This document shows, piece after piece, positions 33,882 to 43,233 of a stretch of 43,233 bases of DNA. The stretch's first letter is position 1. Each line of letters starts with the position of its first letter. Made by a program: the position numbers and the translations under genes. This stretch comes from CAYYAQ01 sp964469555 (GTDB taxonomy: Bacteria; Planctomycetota; UBA1135; UBA2386): contig CAYYAQ010000026.1 of NCBI GenBank assembly GCA_964469555.1, positions 1-43,233 on the forward strand. The letters run 5' to 3'. Below the pieces are notes generated by a model. That model was not told the DNA's origin and searched no databases. It was given only the letters and a program-made list of their open reading frames with translations.

Positions 33882-35246
33882 ATGCTCAGGGCCCACCGCC
33901 ACTTCTCGCGTCTCATTCTATTGACTACGACAGCGGTTTTCTCGGCGGTCGCGACCGGAACCGCGCAGCAGTCCGTCCAGACTCGAAAGTCCAAACCAGA
34001 CCCGTTCGACGGCATGGACAGAAACGGGCGGATCCCGAAGAAGTCCCTGCCCGAACACATCAAGCACCCCGATCGATGGCGCTACTTTCCGGAAGGCCGC
34101 CTGGTCCCGGGGAACATGTTCGAGCGCTTCCTGATCAGCAGCTTCTTCAGCCCGATCATCTTTCGCGAAGAAGACATTGGAACCGGTGGCGGGATCGCGA
34201 TCACGGACGTCGACTTTCGCAACAAGCGGCGACAGGAGTTCGCGAACATCGTCGTGACCTATTCCGCCGAGGGGCAGCAGACGTATCGAATGAACTGGCG
34301 GCGATGGACGAATCACATCGAGTTGCCGGGAGGGGGCGTAGCGCAGGACGAGCGCAGCTTCATGCACTTCAACGGCGGCTACAACAAATCGCTGACCACG
34401 CGGTTCTACGGGTTCGGGCCGAATCGGACAAAGGCCGCCGAATCGAACTACACCCGGGAGCATTCGTCAGTTGAGTTCTACTACCAATTCACCGAACCAG
34501 ATCCGGCAGACAATCTGGTGCTCCACATCGGCGCAGCGCTCGAACACAACAACCTGTCGCGTGGACACGTGAGCAATGTGGCGAATACTGGGACGGCGTA
34601 CACGTCGGCTTTCAACGCCGGGGAGGACCACGACATGCTGTGGGTGGACCTCCACGCCCGGTACGACACCCGCGACAGCCTCCACAACCCCTACTCTGGT
34701 TGGTACGTGGGACTCTCCGCGCAAACCGCAATCCTCCAGACCGGCGGCGACGTGGGCGCTGTGTTCAGCGGCGTCGCGAGCAAGGTGTTCGAAGTGCCAC
34801 CGCTCCTGCACGACGGTGGTGACGACAAGGAGGAGAACCCGCCGACGGACACGTTCGCGATCGGGGCCGCGGCGTCGGTGACGACCGGGAAGATCCCCTT
34901 CTACTCGCTGCCATCCCTCGGCGGTTCGCGGACGCTGCGCGGCTACATCAACAACCGGTGGACGGATCGAGCCGCCTGGCATGCGTCAGCGGAGTACCGT
35001 TTCTGGTTCATGCCCCGCGGATTCTCGGTGACGGATTGGGTCCGCATCGAACGCGTCGGCGCCGCGGTATTCTACGAGGTGGGCAACGTGGCTCCGTCCT
35101 TCGACGGGCTCTTCGACCACAAGGCGAAGAACAGCTACGGGATGAGTCTACGGTTCAGCCTCGAGCGCACGGCTTTGTTCCGCGTCGACTACGGCATCTC
35201 GAATGAAGCCACGAACCTCTCGATCGGGTACGGACTGACCTTCTAG
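33882..35246 (+). CDS. outer-membrane beta-barrel protein (BamA/D15 surface antigen-like)
   Basis: A 454-residue protein with signal peptide LILLTTTAVFSAVATGTAQQ. A short N-terminal domain leads to alternating amphipathic strands: GGGIAITDVDFRNKRR, FANIVVTYSAEGQQTYRMNW, LVLHIGAALEHNNLSRG, MLWVDLHARYDTRDSLHNPYSGWYVGLS. It has the LPSLGGSRTLRGYINNRW block, matching the conserved L6-loop region of the Omp85/D15 family, and ends in Phe (YGLTF) as barrel proteins do. No POTRA repeats are visible, so it is a short Omp85-like member, perhaps a lipase-linked or passive type. The convergent gene starts its stop 11 bases away. Confidence 0.82.
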   Translation: MLRAHRHFSRLILLTTTAVFSAVATGTAQQSVQTRKSKPDPFDGMDRNGRIPKKSLPEHIKHPDRWRYFPEGRLVPGNMFERFLISSFFSPIIFREEDIGTGGGIAITDVDFRNKRRQEFANIVVTYSAEGQQTYRMNWRRWTNHIELPGGGVAQDERSFMHFNGGYNKSLTTRFYGFGPNRTKAAESNYTREHSSVEFYYQFTEPDPADNLVLHIGAALEHNNLSRGHVSNVANTGTAYTSAFNAGEDHDMLWVDLHARYDTRDSLHNPYSGWYVGLSAQTAILQTGGDVGAVFSGVASKVFEVPPLLHDGGDDKEENPPTDTFAIGAAASVTTGKIPFYSLPSLGGSRTLRGYINNRWTDRAAWHASAEYRFWFMPRGFSVTDWVRIERVGAAVFYEVGNVAPSFDGLFDHKAKNSYGMSLRFSLERTALFRVDYGISNEATNLSIGYGLTF

Positions 35247-35256
35247 CTCGTCTGTG

Positions 35257-37074
35257 TCAGCGACCTCTGGGGTTGGGGTCTGCCATGCGCAGACCGAGCG
35301 CGGTGGCGCGATGTGCCTCCGCGATCTTCTTGTGGCCCATCTGTTCGTTCATGTTCGCCACGTACATGTGCAGGTTGTGCAGCTTCGCACGCAGGTTGCT
35401 GTCCTCGGGTTTCATCTCCAGGAGTCTCCCCCAACTCCTGACAGCAATCCCATAGATCGGTCTCGGATCCTTCTCGAGAGTCACGCGCGCGAGGCCCTGC
35501 ATCAACGTTCCCAGGTCGAGGCGTGGCGTGTGGTACTTCGGGCTCAGACCGATGCTCTTCTCGAAGTGCTCCTTCGCCATGGTCACGTACGGCATGACCG
35601 TGTCGCGAAGTCTCACGACCTCCGCAGGAGGCGCCTTGCCGACGATTTGTATCGCCGGCCAAAGCGACCACGTCTTCGCGATCATGTCGGCGACCATGCA
35701 ATGCGCGTACGCCTCGGGCGTCGCTTCCAGAGCGAGGATAGGATGCAGTCTCTTGGTTTTTCGATACGAATCGAAGCCGCGCTGCCACTCCTCGCGGACG
35801 ACGTAGATCGCCGCGAGGTTGTTATGCGCAAACCAGCCGTCTGGGTTGTCGTCGAGGATGCTGTTGTAGAGGACCTCCTTGTTTTCGTACTTGTGGGTCT
35901 GGCTCCAGGTTCGTGCGCCGTAGAGCCCCAACACGATGACAGTCGCCGCCATGCCGATCCGCGCGGGAACCCTGGCTGCGAGCCACGCGCACACGAGGAC
36001 GATGATCCCGACGGATGCGTGGTACTGGAAGTGATCCGCGACGAACGAGTAGCGGAACGGATAGACGTCGACGAACCCGATCGCCGGAAACAGCGTCCCG
36101 CCAAACATAAGCACAGCCGCCAACGGGCCGCGAACTCCCTTCTTCCAGGCGATGAAGACCAACGCTCCGACGAGCAGCAAGACCGCTGCCGGAAACGCGA
36201 ACTGCCACGCCTCGCCGGCGTCGACCACCCACCGTTCGTAGATGAACGTCAACTCGGCTGGCCAGATCAGCTTGGAGAAGTAGAACCACGGAACACGCCC
36301 GGCGATGAGGCACCTCTCGAGGAGAGTCTGATCCCACTCGGGACCGTGAGCCCCCACCTTCACGTCTTCGATGTGGCTGGTGTAGATGCCGTACGCCACG
36401 CCGAGAACGATGAACGGCAAGAGCGCGACGATGTCCGCCTTCTCGAGCCGGCCCCGCTTCCACCAGATGATCAGCAGGATCGTGAACGGGAGCGAAAACG
36501 TGACGGACTTGCTCGTCAGCGCACACGCGAACAGCCCAAACGCGATCCACCACAACTTCCCTCGCCCGCCGTGTCCGGGGTCCGCATCGGCAAGCCCCGC
36601 GTACCGCAGATAGATCTTCAGCGCGCCCAGGTAGAAGACCATCGACAAGACGTTCTTGCGCTCGGTGATCCACGCAACGGATTCCACCATCACGGGATGA
36701 AGAGCAAACACGCCCGCGATCAGTATTGCGCCGGGAAGTCCCAGTCGCCGCACAACCGTGAACAACATCCACGCTGAGGTCAGGTGCAGGATCAGATTGA
36801 CGAGGTGGTAGCCAAACGGCTCGAGCCCCCACAGGTGGAATTCGATCCAGAACGTCGTGTGAACCAACGGATACCACTGCGGGATCGCGATCTCGGGCGT
36901 GTGTTGGAACCAGATATCGAACAGTCCACCGGCGGAGGTCAGCGTCTCGTTCAGTTCGACGTACGCGTCATCGTCCCAAATGAACCCCGCCTTCAGCGCC
37001 GGAATGTAGGCCACGATCGCGGCGAGTCCGATCAACGCGAGCAGGATGGTCGTCTTCTGGCGGTTGTCTTGCAT
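35257..37074 (-). CDS. TMTC-like GT-C membrane glycosyltransferase with TPR-like tail
   Basis: A 605-residue inner-membrane protein. The first lumenal loop has the acidic motif FIWDDDAYVELN, followed by HTTFWIEFHLWG and HPVMVESVAWITERKNVLSM, the signature of TMTC/O-mannosyltransferase-like proteins. About ten hydrophobic spans run to residue 400. The last 200 residues are helical and TPR-like (NPDGWFAHNNLAAIYVV...HFEKSIGLSPKYHTPRLDLG). By family it would transfer a lipid-linked sugar to protein; the bacterial substrate is unknown. It is divergent from the TraB-like lipoprotein with a 62-base shared upstream region. Confidence 0.8.
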   Translation of the reverse strand: MQDNRQKTTILLALIGLAAIVAYIPALKAGFIWDDDAYVELNETLTSAGGLFDIWFQHTPEIAIPQWYPLVHTTFWIEFHLWGLEPFGYHLVNLILHLTSAWMLFTVVRRLGLPGAILIAGVFALHPVMVESVAWITERKNVLSMVFYLGALKIYLRYAGLADADPGHGGRGKLWWIAFGLFACALTSKSVTFSLPFTILLIIWWKRGRLEKADIVALLPFIVLGVAYGIYTSHIEDVKVGAHGPEWDQTLLERCLIAGRVPWFYFSKLIWPAELTFIYERWVVDAGEAWQFAFPAAVLLLVGALVFIAWKKGVRGPLAAVLMFGGTLFPAIGFVDVYPFRYSFVADHFQYHASVGIIVLVCAWLAARVPARIGMAATVIVLGLYGARTWSQTHKYENKEVLYNSILDDNPDGWFAHNNLAAIYVVREEWQRGFDSYRKTKRLHPILALEATPEAYAHCMVADMIAKTWSLWPAIQIVGKAPPAEVVRLRDTVMPYVTMAKEHFEKSIGLSPKYHTPRLDLGTLMQGLARVTLEKDPRPIYGIAVRSWGRLLEMKPEDSNLRAKLHNLHMYVANMNEQMGHKKIAEAHRATALGLRMADPNPRGR

Positions 37075-37136
37075 CGAGCGTTGGGCGCTGGTTTGGTAAG
37101 CGTGTACAAGATGCTCTGCCCTGGCAGCAAAAAAAC

Positions 37137-38096
37137 ATGAAGTCTTCCAAGCTCCACCTGCTGACCTGCAGCCTCCTGACGCTGCTCCTCATTTCCTGCT
37201 CCGAGGACAACCGAGCTGATCACGCGGCCCAGTATCCACCGAACACTTCGCAGAAGGCCGACACGAAGTTTCTGCGGTTCACCGACGAGAGTCGGGGCGA
37301 AGGCGTGATGGAAGCAGCGATCGCCACCTACGACGGCAAGAATGGCGAGAAGGTGGAATTGATCAGCGCCGTACACGTCGCGGACACCGCCTACTACGAG
37401 CGGCTCGAGAAGCTCTTCGCCGGCTACGACTCCGTTCTCTATGAGCTGATCAAGGCCAAGGGAGTGAAACCTCCGGAAAAGGGTCGCCGTAAACGTGGGG
37501 AATCCGGCGGCATGGTCTCCTGGTTTCAACGCTACATGCGCGACACTCTGCAACTGGACTTCGAGCTCGAAGCGATCGACTACCGCGCGAAGAACTTCGT
37601 CCACGCCGACCTCGACGCGGAGACGTTCCAGAGATTGAGCGAAGAACGCGGGGAGACCATCGTGCAACTGATGCTGAAACTCGCGCTCGCGGAGTTCAAG
37701 ATCAGCAAAGAGGGAAAGTCGAAGACGGACCAGAACATTGGACTGAAGCTGATCGCCGCCTTGTTCATGCCCGACAGTGCGCGCGCGCTCAAGTATCTGT
37801 TCGCGCAGCAACTCGAGAACATGGAATCGCTCATGGCAGGCCTCGGCGAAGGTCCCGACGGCAAGGGCTCGGTCCTGCTCACGGAACGCAACAAGAAGTG
37901 CATGAGCGTACTCCGAGAGCGGCTGAAGCGAGGCGACAAGAACATCGGCGTGTTCTACGGCGGCGCCCACATGGCCGACCTGGAGAAGCGGATCTTCAAA
38001 GAGATCGGGTTCCGACGCACTGGCGTGCGCTGGGAGCAAGCCTGGGTCGTCCGTCGGGCCGAGCAGACGCCAGCCAAGAAGCCGGCGAAGAAATAG
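37137..38096 (+). CDS. TraB/GumN-like lipoprotein
   Basis: A 319-residue protein with a lipoprotein signal (LLTCSLLTLLLISC, Cys in LISC). The fold is the TraB/PrgY/GumN (TIKI-like) hydrolase: LISAVHVADTAYYERL near 72-87 (His), VLYELIK (Glu), LTERNKKCM and GVFYGGAHMADLEKR (His). These residues form the proposed metal site. A helical middle and a Lys/Pro/Ala tail follow. Its ATG is preceded by eight A residues, a slippery tract. It is convergent with exonuclease III, five bases apart. The enzymatic role in bacteria is poorly established. Confidence 0.8.
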   Translation: MKSSKLHLLTCSLLTLLLISCSEDNRADHAAQYPPNTSQKADTKFLRFTDESRGEGVMEAAIATYDGKNGEKVELISAVHVADTAYYERLEKLFAGYDSVLYELIKAKGVKPPEKGRRKRGESGGMVSWFQRYMRDTLQLDFELEAIDYRAKNFVHADLDAETFQRLSEERGETIVQLMLKLALAEFKISKEGKSKTDQNIGLKLIAALFMPDSARALKYLFAQQLENMESLMAGLGEGPDGKGSVLLTERNKKCMSVLRERLKRGDKNIGVFYGGAHMADLEKRIFKEIGFRRTGVRWEQAWVVRRAEQTPAKKPAKK

Positions 38097-38101
38097 AGCG
38101 C

Positions 38102-38869
38102 CTACTTCAGAGTGAGGCTGACCGGGCAGTGATCCGACCCTCGGACATCGGTCAGGATCTCCGCCGATTCGACTCTCGGATACAGCTCTTCGTCGACGCA
38201 GAAATAGTCCAGCCGCCAGCCAATGTTCTTGTCGCGGGCCGAAAACCGGTAGCTCCACCACGAGTAGACGTCGGCGAGCTCAGGGTTGTGTCGACGCCAT
38301 GTATCGACGTAGCCGGACTCGAGGAACTCTGTCATCCACTCCCGTTCGGCGGGCAGGTAGCCGGGATTCTTCTCGTTCTGCTTCGGTCGCGCGATGTCGA
38401 TCGGCGCGTGCGCGACGTTGTAGTCACCGCCGAGCGCGACGTGATAGCCCTTCTCGCGGAGACCAGCGAGATGCGCGCACAACGCCGCGCTGAACTTCAA
38501 TCGAAAGTCGATTCGCCGTCCTTGGGCCTGGCTGTTCGGGAAGTACGCCGACAGGACGACCACGTCGCCGAAACGCGCGCCGAGAAGGCGCCCCTCGTCG
38601 TCGAACTCCGATTCGCCGAGCCCTTCGACCCACTCGTCGGGTTCCGACTTGATGTACATCGCGACGCCGCTGTATCCCTTTCGGCGCGCGGCGTGCACGC
38701 GCAGCTGATACCCGGGCACGTCCACCAACGCGTCCGGCAGATTCTCGAGCGCAGCCTTCGTCTCCTGCACGAGAAGCACATCAGGGGATTCGGCCTCCAA
38801 GAGCGGCAGGAACAGGTCTTTGCCGTGCACCGCCCGGAGGCCGTTGACGTTCCAGGAGATCAGTTTCAT
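38102..38869 (-). CDS. xthA: exonuclease III (AP endonuclease)
   Basis: A 255-residue enzyme of the EEP family that cuts at abasic sites and degrades DNA 3'-5'. Motifs: MKLISWNVNGLRA (Asn), LLVQETK (metal Glu), SGVAMYIK, GGDYNVAHAPIDIARP (Asp/Asn), WRLDYFCV and GSDHCPVSL (catalytic Asp-His). Length and motifs are standard for the Neisseria/plant-type branch. It starts inside the stop of the upstream symporter gene (ATGA overlap at 38866-38869), a functionally odd but clear translational coupling. Confidence 0.93.
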   Translation of the reverse strand: MKLISWNVNGLRAVHGKDLFLPLLEAESPDVLLVQETKAALENLPDALVDVPGYQLRVHAARRKGYSGVAMYIKSEPDEWVEGLGESEFDDEGRLLGARFGDVVVLSAYFPNSQAQGRRIDFRLKFSAALCAHLAGLREKGYHVALGGDYNVAHAPIDIARPKQNEKNPGYLPAEREWMTEFLESGYVDTWRRHNPELADVYSWWSYRFSARDKNIGWRLDYFCVDEELYPRVESAEILTDVRGSDHCPVSLTLK

Positions 38870-40328
38870 ATGCCGCACCATCGCAACACGGATCTGGCTC
38901 CAAGTCCAATCGCGAACGTCGCCGCCGAACCGACGAGCACGAACCACGGCCACGCCAGTGAGAACGACGGCCAGATCGCCGGCGCGCCGAATTCGACGAA
39001 AGTCACGACAACGAGACCCCCGACAAGGCCAGTGATTGCCGCGCGTGAATCCGCGGTGACCGTCGCCAGGAAGAACACGCCCAGGATGATCCCCGTCGTG
39101 AAGCCCTGGATGTGCAGCACCATGCTGACGATCGGCGTCCCTACGACTTGTCCGCCGATTCCAACCGCGATCTGCGCGACGCCGAAGACGACGGTGAACG
39201 AGCGCGCCAGGCGCAGGCGGAGAGCATCCTTCGTCTCCCGTTCGGGCAAGACGTAGACGTCGTTGACGATCGCGGTAGCCGTGGAGTTGAGCGAACTCGA
39301 CAACGTCGACATCGCCGCAGAGAACACCGCACCGAGAACCAGGCCGAGTACGCCGATCGGGAGGTGCGACACGATGAAGGTGGCGAACACCCGGTCCGGT
39401 TTGTCGAAGGTCTGTGGGTTCTGCTGATAGAACGCGTACAGCGCCACGCCGACGACCAGGAAGAACGCGAACTGCAACAAGACAACGGGCCCGCTCCACG
39501 CCAGCGCCTTCCTGGCGTCGCGGAGATTTCGGGCGCAGAGATAGCGCTGCACCATCATCTGGTCGACCCCGTGCGTGCCGACCGCGAACACTGCGCCACC
39601 GATCAGCCCCGTCCAGAACAGGTAGGGTTGAGAGAAGTTGAAGTCGAAGTTGAACACGCGCAGTTTGTCCGTCTGCGTGGCCAGTTCGTTGACGGTCCCA
39701 AAGCCCCCGTCGATCTCCCCGATCAGTATGCAGAACGCGATCACCGCCCCGCCCATGTAGACCACGAACTGCACGAGATCCGTCCAGAGCACGGCGCGCA
39801 TCCCGCCGACGAACGTGTACAGGATNNNNNNNNNNGGATCGTCGCGACCCCCAGACAGATCACGGCTATCTCGATGTCGATCGAAAAGACACGTTCGAGG
39901 ACGATCGCGCTCAGGAACAACCGGAGCCCATCGCCGAGCGTGCGTGTCACGATAAACAGCAAGCTCGCGAACCGCTTCACCTGGCCGCCAAAGCGCACGT
40001 GCAACACTTCGTAGGCGGTAAACATCTCGCCCTTGAAGTAGCGCGGCAACAGGACCATGCAGACCAGCAGACGTCCGACGATGTAGCCGAGCGGCAGTTG
40101 GAGAAACGTCAGATCCGTCGCCCATGCCAGTCCCGGAATGCTGAGAAACGTCACCGTGCTCGTCTCGGTCGCGACGATCGAGAACAGGATGACCCACCAC
40201 GGGAAGTTCCGCGAGCCGACCATGAAGTCAGCAGCGGTCTTCTGATTCCGCCCCATCCACAGGCCGAACGCCACGACCCCAAAGAGGTAGACGGTGAGAA
40301 TGGTGAGATCGAGACCGGAGATGTTCAC
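38866..40328 (-). CDS. sodium/solute symporter (SSF family), interrupted by an assembly gap
   Basis: About 485 residues of a 13-helix Na+-coupled transporter. Family marks are FVVYMGGAVIAF, GLAWATDLTFLQLPLGYIVGR, SIVATETSTVTFLSIPGLAW near the start, the ILYTFVGGMRAVLWTDLVQ block after the gap, GTHGVDQMMVQRYLCARN and AAMSTLSSSLNSTATAIVNDVY (the SSF sodium-site region). The substrate could be a sugar, amino acid or organic acid. The N run lies inside helix 5; removing it with a 4-base overlap gives an uninterrupted VATILYTFVGG. The gene is minus strand, 84 bases after the DAHP synthase gene, separated by an inverted repeat. Confidence 0.88.
39826..39835. other. assembly gap (10 N) that probably hides no missing sequence
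   Basis: The left flank ends ...CAGGAT and the right flank begins GGATCGTCG. Merging on the shared GGAT gives one continuous frame in the symporter (A-T-I-L-Y-T-F), exactly the family sequence. The ten Ns themselves would put the gene out of frame. Confidence 0.75.
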
Positions 40329-40367
40329 GCGGCTACGTGTGTACCGAATCGTGGCCGTCTACACCAT

Positions 40368-40397
40368 GACGGTCACGACAAGGACGCCGTGACCGTC
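40368..40397. repeat. 10-bp perfect inverted repeat between DAHP synthase and symporter genes
   Basis: GACGGTCACG and CGTGACCGTC are separated by ten bases (ACAAGGACGC). It lies 16 bases after the DAHP synthase stop and 40 bases before the symporter start on the minus strand. It can form a strong hairpin but no T tract follows in that direction. It could be a terminator of the trp/aro unit or an operator for the symporter/xth pair. Confidence 0.55.
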
Positions 40398-40412
40398 AAA
40401 TCGTTGACAGAC

Positions 40413-41453
40413 CTAAGCGGTGATCCGGTCTTCCGCGTTGAGCGGCGAGATGTTTTCCATCTGTGCCAGCACTTCCATATCCCGCTTCACGCCGCGGAGA
40501 ATGTCGATGTCTACCGTCTGCGCCGCGTCGGTGTAGCTCCGGTCGGGGTGAACATGCGCCTCGATAAGGAGACCCTGCGCTCCAGCAGCCAGCCCAGCGC
40601 GCGCCATCACTCGGACTCGGTCGCGGTGGCCCACGCCGTGGGACGGATCGACGAGCACCGGCAGATGCGAGAGCTTGCGCACCAACGGCACGACGTTGAG
40701 ATCGAGGGTGTTGCGCGCATGGTCGCTGAACGTGCGGATACCCCGCTCGCACAGGATGACCTGGTGATTCCCTCCCGCCAACAGATACTCGGCGGCCATC
40801 AACCACTCCTGAAGCGTCGAGGACATCCCGCGCTTGAGAAGAACCGGACGACCCACCTGTGCCAGGCGCTTCAGCAGAGAGAAGTTCTGCATGTTGCGCG
40901 TGCCAACCTGCAAAACGTCCACGTAGGGCAGCATCGCGTCGACCGATTCCGGATCGAGCACTTCCGAGACGATCGGGAGCCCGGTCTCGTCGCGCACGAC
41001 CTGCAACGTCTGGAGCGCCTCGAGTCCGAGTCCCTGGAACTCGTACGGGTTCGTGCGCGGCTTGAACGCTCCGGCCCGGAACATGTTCGCGCCCGCCGCC
41101 TTGACCGCCTGGGCCACTTCGAGTGTACGAGCTTCGGTCTCGACGCTGCACGGGCCAGCGATGATCACCGGAGTCGGTCCGCCGATCTCCGCGTCGCCGA
41201 CCTTCACGATCGTGTCCTCGTCATGCACCTCTCGACTGACCAGCTTGTAGGGCTTCGTCACCGAGATGCACTCGAGCACTCCCGGTAAGTACGCGAGATC
41301 GGTTGGCGGAATCGGGCTCTTGTTCCCGGTCACGCAGATCGCGGTACGACTTCGACCGGGCACTGGCAGAGGAACGAATCCCATTCGACGGATGGCGGCT
41401 TCAACTGCGGTGCATTGCTCCGCAGTACTGTTCTTCTCCATGATCACGAGCAT
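40413..41453 (-). CDS. aroF: DAHP synthase (type I-beta, Thermotoga-like, with N-terminal regulatory domain)
   Basis: A 346-residue enzyme that condenses PEP and erythrose-4-phosphate. The first 80 residues form a ferredoxin-like regulatory domain as in Thermotoga maritima DAHP synthase (MLVIMEKNSTAEQCTAVEAA, VTKPYKLVSREVHDEDT). The catalytic barrel has IIAGPCSVET, GAFKPRTNPYEFQGLG, LQVGTRNMQNFSLL, VLLKRGMSSTLQEW, ILCERGIRTFS and VDPSHGVGHRD. In the Thermotoga enzyme this N-terminal domain binds Tyr/Phe. Its ATG at 41453 lies inside the end of trpA (10-base overlap), so it is part of a trp unit. It is the second DAHP synthase in the window. Confidence 0.93.
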   Translation of the reverse strand: MLVIMEKNSTAEQCTAVEAAIRRMGFVPLPVPGRSRTAICVTGNKSPIPPTDLAYLPGVLECISVTKPYKLVSREVHDEDTIVKVGDAEIGGPTPVIIAGPCSVETEARTLEVAQAVKAAGANMFRAGAFKPRTNPYEFQGLGLEALQTLQVVRDETGLPIVSEVLDPESVDAMLPYVDVLQVGTRNMQNFSLLKRLAQVGRPVLLKRGMSSTLQEWLMAAEYLLAGGNHQVILCERGIRTFSDHARNTLDLNVVPLVRKLSHLPVLVDPSHGVGHRDRVRVMARAGLAAGAQGLLIEAHVHPDRSYTDAAQTVDIDILRGVKRDMEVLAQMENISPLNAEDRITA

Positions 41454-42300
41454 CGTGCTTCTCCTTGGTCGTCGTTGACCTGGATGATTGAAGGGGTGAA
41501 GACTCCGGCGAGCGGTGTGATCGCCGCTCGGAAACTGCTGACGACCCTCTCGCCGTCGATGTGGTCCGCGTCGTCGATCGCTGCCTCGATACTGCGCGCC
41601 AGATGACTGCCGACGACTGCGATCCTGGCGCCGGCTTCGAACGCGGACGCGACCTGCTCGGGCGTCGAGATGCCAAAGCCGAGGCACACGGGATTCTGCA
41701 CCTCGGAGGCGACGCGCCGGAGGAGGTCGCCCGATCCATCGGTTTCCGCGGAAGTCTTGCCTGTGACCCCCTGGTAGCCGGCGAGGTAGAGGAAGCCTGT
41801 CGACGTCGCATCCAACTCCGCGAGTCTCGCTGAGTCAGTCAGTGGTCCGACGAGGGAGACATGACCGAGACCCGTGGCCGCTGCGGCCTCCCTCAGCGAA
41901 CCCGACTCCTCGAGTGGAATATCAGGAACGAGCAACGTCGAAGCGCCCGCGTGCACAGCCGCGGCGCAGAACTCCTCGTAGCCGCGGGCGTGGACGAGGT
42001 TGCCGTAGACCAGGAGATGCAACGGGATCTGCGGTCGTGCCTCGTGCACGCGCCCGAGAATCTCGAACGCCTTGTCGGTGGACACGCCCGCCGCCCGCGC
42101 GCGGAGGCAGCTGCGCTGGATCACCGGTCCATCCGCGCACGGATCGCTGAACGGAATGCCCAACTCGAGCATCGTCGCGCCGGCGTCCACCGCGGCGATG
42201 GCGAGCTCGACCGAGAGCTCGGGCATCGGATCCCCGAGCATGAGGAACGCACTCAAGTGGTGGCGTTGGTCGCGTAGGCTTCGTTCGAATGCGTGCAGAG

Positions 42301-42304
<4 letters not shown>
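41444..42304 (-). CDS. trpA: tryptophan synthase alpha subunit
   Basis: A 286-residue alpha subunit that splits indole-glycerol phosphate and channels indole to TrpB. Catalytic residues lie in TMLELGIPFSDPCADGP (Glu and Asp). The phosphate site is formed by GYQGVTGKTS and CLGFGISTPEQV. The length is slightly above the usual 260-270 because of a C-terminal extension (AITPLAGVFTPSIIQVNDD). ATG 42304 overlaps the trpB stop (ATGA), the standard coupled order. Confidence 0.95.

Positions 42305-43233
<929 letters not shown>

Noticed and set aside
37074..37136. Promoter in the 62-base divergent region between the TMTC-like and TraB-like genes
   Set aside because: TTGGTA and TACAAG are present but the spacing is wrong for a sigma70 promoter, so no site was called.

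Overview
The window is one stretch of a high-GC bacterial genome, most likely a planctomycete (Planctomycetota) draft or metagenome-assembled genome. This is inferred from strongly G/C-ending codons, several secreted proteins sharing a compact beta-rich C-terminal region of a type I associate with planctomycetes, FG-GAP/VCBS proteins, a DUF3352-like secreted protein, and two 10-base N runs that mark scaffold joins inside genes. No rRNA, tRNA, IS element or CRISPR array was seen.

Region 1 (858-15988) is the main metabolic island. It holds a two-subunit xanthine dehydrogenase (XdhA, XdhB), a FixJ-type response regulator, two different fold-type-II PLP enzymes, a second molybdenum hydroxylase of the XdhD/selenium-dependent XDH type, SsnA, an M20 N-carbamoyl amidohydrolase and a nitrilase-family ureidopropionase-like enzyme. 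The genes from 5387 to 13997 are coupled by 1-4 base start/stop overlaps. YgfK lies convergent to them. This gene set recalls the uric acid/purine gene set of E. coli and gut anaerobes, with three twists: YgfK lacks its whole NAD(P)H/FAD module, carbamoyl groups appear to be removed by hydrolases rather than YgeW/YqeA, and two other PLP enzymes stand where YgeX would be.

Region 2 (15989-25300) is degraded. It has two abutting gene tails that look like the scar of one deletion, a multiply frameshifted thioredoxin-like/CxxCH gene, a decayed SGNH hydrolase, an ECF sigma fragment, and several intact secreted or membrane genes. Among these are a fused ABC ATPase-permease and a MORN-type protein that probably starts at AUC.

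Region 3 (25381-27609) is the most distinctive locus. A leader region encodes a short peptide with a Tyr-Phe-Tyr run inside a perfect hairpin, followed by a strong intrinsic terminator. Just downstream is a 670-residue fusion of chorismate mutase, prephenate dehydratase, a Phe-binding ACT domain and DAHP synthase. It looks like an attenuated, Phe-feedback-controlled protein joining the entry and exit steps of Phe synthesis.

Region 4 (27689-38096) is mostly cell-envelope: a PDZ lipoprotein with two FG-GAP proteins in one operon, remnants of a GT2 glycosyltransferase and a phytoene-desaturase-like oxidoreductase, a secreted protein, a beta-barrel surface antigen, a TMTC-like membrane glycosyltransferase and a TraB/GumN-like lipoprotein. 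Region 5 (38102-43233, minus strand) holds exonuclease III coupled to a sodium/solute symporter, then a second DAHP synthase (with its own regulatory domain) overlapping trpA and trpB.
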